Source: Cladorhizidae sp. MBARI D1340-BT2 (Eukaryota; Porifera; Demospongiae; Poecilosclerida; Cladorhizidae). Taken from it: DNA of 64,000 nucleotides. Under the pieces are notes generated by a model. It made no database searches and was not told the DNA's origin. It worked only from the letters and a program-made list of their open reading frames with translations. Within the stretch, counting starts at the first letter, position 1; every line of letters starts with the position of its first letter. Shown here in pieces: positions 59,530 to 64,000 of the stretch. The stretch is from positions 24,488,244-24,552,243 of the forward strand of contig JAQNBH010000010.1 of NCBI GenBank assembly GCA_028752905.1. Reading direction: 5' to 3'. Both the position numbers and the translations under genes were made by a program.

Positions 59530-61335
59530 TTATTATGATGTAATCCAAAAGTAATTGTACAAAGTATTAATATAATTATGTTTATTTTAGTGTTCGAAGT
59601 TGTTGAAAGCTCAAGCGTTGTACCGTCATCAAGTATGGGTGAGGCATTTTTAATTTTGCTATGACTGCAGAAAATTTAAACTATAAGGTGCTCTTATTCT
59701 TTTAAGGTCAAATATTCAAATATGCTTGAGGCCATAAGGGTTTATTTCACTTATCATATTTCTTTTAATTGTGAGCAGGCTAATTGAGCAGGCTATAATA
59801 TTTTTATTTTAATATTTAACCTGTTGAAACCACAACTCTTGTGACTTCTCCATCTGAAGATGATGCATTGTCGACAGATTGAGACCAAATGTATTTATGA
59901 CATTTGCATTACGACTGCAGAAAATTTATTCAATTGCACTTTTTAGGTGAAGTATTCAAATATGCTTGAAGGAAATAAAAGAATCCTTAGTTTATTTCAT
60001 TCTGACCATGCTAATTGAAATAACATTATTAACTGTTGTGGTTTTTTAGTTCTAATTTCTAATAACTTATATAATATTTTATAGACAGATATACAACAAT
60101 AATGTTAGTGCTGTCAATTTAATGTGCTGTCAATTTAATGTAAAAATTTACATACTCATTATTTAAATATGCTTTAAGCCTTTCACCACAAATGCCGCCC
60201 CACGGCAGCATCGGAAATTTTATGTTGCTTGCCAATGCCACGGCATCAGTTTTTAAACTCTCCAGATCGAACTACACCATAGCTAGCTCCTACAGAGTCA
60301 TAAAATATTGCACACAACTCATTGGAAGTGTACTTTTCCATTTCTAGAGTCTAATAGGTAACAAAAATTGCTAATTTTGTGGACATTTGTGGACATTTGT
60401 GCCTTTTTGCCCCTCTAAAAGACCCTGCTGGTCTCCAGTGATGAATTTCCCCCCCAACAACAACATATTTTTGTAGCTTTGTATGTTTACTGACAACAAA
60501 AGTTCACTTAAATGCCTCCATGACATTTTTATGTAGATGTACCAAAATTGGCCAAAATTAATTTGGCAAAATCGAATGCATTTTGGGGTAAAAATACTTC
60601 AGCAAAAGGGTTAAGATTTATCTTTCAATCAGCTCTGCATTACCTTTAAATTTAATAATTGCAGTTATTATTTTTTGGTTTAATAATAATTTGCATATTT
60701 TAATCAATCTTACACCTGTTCCTACCACAACTGTTGTAACTTCTCCATCTGAAGGTGATGCATTATGCATCGACAGATGCAATTTTCATAACCAATATGC
60801 TTTAAGATTATTTACCTTTAAATCAGGTTTGTTGTTTCAAAACCCTAAAGCCCATTTAATGATAAATCTTAAAGTTTATTATGATGTAATCCAAAAGTAA
60901 TTGTACAAAGTGTTAATATAATTATGTTTATTTTAGTGTTCGAAGTTTTTGAAAGCTCAAGCATTGTACCTTCATCAAGTATGGGTGAGGCATTTTTAAT
61001 TTTGCTATGACTGCAGAATATTTAAACTATAAGGTGCTCTTATTCTTTTAAGGTCAAATATTCAAATATGCTTGAGGCCATAAGGGTTTATTTCACTTAC
61101 CATATTTCTTTTAATTGTGAGCAGGCTAATTGAGCAGGCTATAATATTTTAATTTTAATATTTAACCTGTTGAAACCACAACTCTTGTGACTTCTCCATC
61201 TGAAGTTGATGCATTGTCGACAGATTGAGACCAAATGTATTTATGACATTTGCATTACGACTGCAGAAAATTTATGCAATTGCACTTTTTAGGTGAAGTT
61301 TTCAAATATGCTTGGAGGAAATAAAAGAATCCTTA
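59530..61335 (+). repeat. Two-unit block duplicated at 62,195-64,000
   Basis: From about 59,530 the sequence recurs at an offset of 2,665 bases up to the end of the window. Shared rare variants are ATAGACAGATATACAAC (60,081 and 62,746), GTGGACATTTGTGGACATTT (60,380 and 63,045) and GATGCATTATGCATCGACAG (60,757 and 63,422). I found no difference at the places compared, so it is a very recent duplication or an assembly effect. Confidence 0.85.
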
Positions 61336-64000
61336 GTTTAATTCATTGTGACCATGCTAATTGAAATAACATTATTAATTGTTGTGGTTTTTTAGTTCTA
61401 ATTTCCAATAACTTATATAATATTTTATCGACAGATACAACAATAATGTTAGTGCTGTCAATTTAATGTAACAATTTACATACCGATTATTTAAATATGC
61501 TTTAAGCCTTTCACCACAAATGCCGCCCCACGGCAGCATCGGAAATTTTATGTTGCTTGCCAATGCCACCGTAGCAGCGGCATCAGTTTTTAAACTCTTC
61601 AGATCGAACTACACCATAGCTAGCTCCTACAGAGTCATAAAATATTGCACACAACTCATTGGAAGTGCTACTTTTCCATTTCTAGAGTCTATTAGGTAAC
61701 AAAAATTGCTAATTTTGTGGACATTTTTGCCTTTTTGCCCCTCTAAAAGACCCTGCTGGTCCCCAGTAATGAATTTCCCCCCCAACAACAACATGTTTTT
61801 GTAGCTTTGTATGTTTACTGACAAAACAAAAGTTCACTTAATTGCCTCCATGACATTTTTATGTAGATGTATCAAAATTGGCCAAAATTAATTCGGCTAA
61901 ATCGAATTCATTTTGGGGTAAAAATACGGCAGCATAAGGGTTAAGATTTATCTTTCAATCAGCTCTGCATTACCTTTAAATTTAATAATTGCAGTTATTA
62001 TTTTTTGGTTTAATAATAATTTGCATATTTTAATTTCAATCTTACACCTGTTCCTACCACAACTGTTGTAACTTCTCCATCTGAAGGTGATGCATTATCG
62101 ACAGATGCAATTTTCATAACCAATATGCTTTAAGATTATTTACCTTTAAATCAGGTTTGTTGTTTCAAAACCCTAAAGTGATAAATCTTAAAGTTTATTA
62201 TGATGTAATCCAAAAGTAATTGTACAAAGTATTAATATAATTATGTTTATTTTAGTGTTCGAAGTTGTTGAAAGCTCAAGCGTTGTACCGTCATCAAGTA
62301 TGGGTGAGGCATTTTTAATTTTGCTATGACTGCAGAAAATTTAAACTATAAGGTGCTCTTATTCTTTTAAGGTCAAATATTCAAATATGCTTGAGGCCAT
62401 AAGGGTTTATTTCACTTATCATATTTCTTTTAATTGTGAGCAGGCTAATTGAGCAGGCTATAATATTTTTATTTTAATATTTAACCTGTTGAAACCACAA
62501 CTCTTGTGACTTCTCCATCTGAAGATGATGCATTGTCGACAGATTGAGACCAAATGTATTTATGACATTTGCATTACGACTGCAGAAAATTTATTCAATT
62601 GCACTTTTTAGGTGAAGTATTCAAATATGCTTGAAGGAAATAAAAGAATCCTTAGTTTATTTCATTCTGACCATGCTAATTGAAATAACATTATTAACTG
62701 TTGTGGTTTTTTAGTTCTAATTTCTAATAACTTATATAATATTTTATAGACAGATATACAACAATAATGTTAGTGCTGTCAATTTAATGTGCTGTCAATT
62801 TAATGTAAAAATTTACATACTCATTATTTAAATATGCTTTAAGCCTTTCACCACAAATGCCGCCCCACGGCAGCATCGGAAATTTTATGTTGCTTGCCAA
62901 TGCCACGGCATCAGTTTTTAAACTCTCCAGATCGAACTACACCATAGCTAGCTCCTACAGAGTCATAAAATATTGCACACAACTCATTGGAAGTGTACTT
63001 TTCCATTTCTAGAGTCTAATAGGTAACAAAAATTGCTAATTTTGTGGACATTTGTGGACATTTGTGCCTTTTTGCCCCTCTAAAAGACCCTGCTGGTCTC
63101 CAGTGATGAATTTCCCCCCCAACAACAACATATTTTTGTAGCTTTGTATGTTTACTGACAACAAAAGTTCACTTAAATGCCTCCATGACATTTTTATGTA
63201 GATGTACCAAAATTGGCCAAAATTAATTTGGCAAAATCGAATGCATTTTGGGGTAAAAATACTTCAGCAAAAGGGTTAAGATTTATCTTTCAATCAGCTC
63301 TGCATTACCTTTAAATTTAATAATTGCAGTTATTATTTTTTGGTTTAATAATAATTTGCATATTTTAATCAATCTTACACCTGTTCCTACCACAACTGTT
63401 GTAACTTCTCCATCTGAAGGTGATGCATTATGCATCGACAGATGCAATTTTCATAACCAATATGCTTTAAGATTATTTACCTTTAAATCAGGTTTGTTGT
63501 TTCAAAACCCTAAAGCCCATTTAATGATAAATCTTAAAGTTTATTATGATGTAATCCAAAAGTAATTGTACAAAGTGTTAATATAATTATGTTTATTTTA
63601 GTGTTCGAAGTTTTTGAAAGCTCAAGCATTGTACCTTCATCAAGTATGGGTGAGGCATTTTTAATTTTGCTATGACTGCAGAATATTTAAACTATAAGGT
63701 GCTCTTATTCTTTTAAGGTCAAATATTCAAATATGCTTGAGGCCATAAGGGTTTATTTCACTTACCATATTTCTTTTAATTGTGAGCAGGCTAATTGAGC
63801 AGGCTATAATATTTTAATTTTAATATTTAACCTGTTGAAACCACAACTCTTGTGACTTCTCCATCTGAAGTTGATGCATTGTCGACAGATTGAGACCAAA
63901 TGTATTTATGACATTTGCATTACGACTGCAGAAAATTTATGCAATTGCACTTTTTAGGTGAAGTTTTCAAATATGCTTGGAGGAAATAAAAGAATCCTTA

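Larger units (their letters stand above)
38570..64000 (+). repeat. Tandem array of about 1.3-kb units, 17 copies, running off the window
   Basis: The anchor sequence TTTCAATCTTACACCTGTTC or a close variant recurs near 39,668; 41,026; 42,383; 44,559; 45,892; 48,780; 50,066; 51,386; 52,737; 54,026; 55,346; 56,874; 58,147; 59,366; 60,709; 62,038 and 63,370. After subtracting later insertions the period is 1.22-1.36 kb, mostly about 1.33 kb. Each unit holds two diverged halves. Both halves have CTGCAGAAAATTTA followed by a TATTCAAATATGCTTG block and a CACAACT(C/G)TTGT segment ending TCTCCATCTGAAG; one half carries an inserted MITE. A decayed partial unit begins near 38,570. The array is on the same strand as the candidate exons upstream. 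Confidence 0.93.

Noticed and set aside
44156..61824. Recurrent 60-66-codon minus-strand frame (NFCFVSKHTKLQKH-type)
   Set aside because: It is the same part of the MITE in each unit; start and end vary with indels and there is no conserved protein pattern.
38570..64000. CRISPR-like array
   Set aside because: The repeats are 1.3-kb similar units without short identical repeats and unique spacers, in clearly eukaryotic DNA.

Overview
This is eukaryotic, animal-type DNA. Coding sequence is broken by short GT-AG introns, the intergenic DNA is AT-rich with many microsatellites, and most of the window is transposons. The mix of retrotransposon fragments, TTAA-target (piggyBac-type) DNA transposons, a PIF/Harbinger-type element, a tRNA-derived SINE and a degraded mitochondrial nad4 insertion fits a marine invertebrate. 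The overall look suggests a sponge or another early-branching animal, but the sequence does not prove the species. I see no bacterial gene, rRNA gene, functional tRNA gene or CRISPR array.

Positions 1-17,035 are one broken Ty3/gypsy-like LTR retrotransposon carrying nested insertions. A 5' LTR (494-913) is followed by a decayed gag, an aspartic protease and then directly an integrase (to about 4,060). Inside the integrase coding sequence two minisatellites have expanded (16-bp and 14-bp units, 4,054-6,814). Next come a rearranged palindromic TTAA element (about 6,880-9,737) that itself carries a 996-bp PIF/Harbinger-like element (7,883-8,878), and a 6.3-kb piggyBac element (9,742-16,026) with a broken, intron-containing transposase whose 3' end is present three times. 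The end of reverse transcriptase plus RNase H (16,031-16,684), a polypurine tract and the 3' LTR (16,644-17,035) then resume. Integrase upstream of RNase H is the reverse of the usual gypsy order and matches the Gmr1-type order.

Positions 17,036-25,000 hold a degraded mitochondrial nad4 copy on the minus strand (about 17,885-18,700). After it come two copies of a segment containing LINE 3' ends, a conserved non-coding block and a 53-bp minisatellite (about 18,800-20,890 and 21,425-24,770), separated by another piece of the gypsy element (20,892-21,420).

Positions 27,600-30,760 are one nearly full-length but frameshifted non-LTR retrotransposon (endonuclease, RT, C-terminal zinc knuckle) ending in a GAA-type microsatellite; its catalytic YADD box reads YADY.

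Positions 30,760-38,570 are gene-poor. They contain a 375-bp direct repeat, a large imperfect inverted repeat with a telomere-like spacer, a SINE, and what may be the first two exons of a secreted-protein gene (33,524-33,596 and 35,163-35,192, both ending in phase 1 with good donors).

Positions 38,570-64,000 are a tandem array of about 17 units of roughly 1.3 kb that runs off the window. Every unit carries a 48-nt, phase 1-1, Ser-rich candidate exon with intact splice signals and no indels, two related half-repeats with decayed Thr/Ser-rich segments, and a co-amplified TTAA-flanked MITE. Two further TTAA elements (42,508-43,399 and 45,988-47,531) sit in single units, where the neighbouring units give the exact empty sites. 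The array looks like an intron-plus-exon amplification in a mucin-like or otherwise repetitive secreted-protein gene. This is the most likely undescribed locus in the window, but transcript data would be needed to confirm it.
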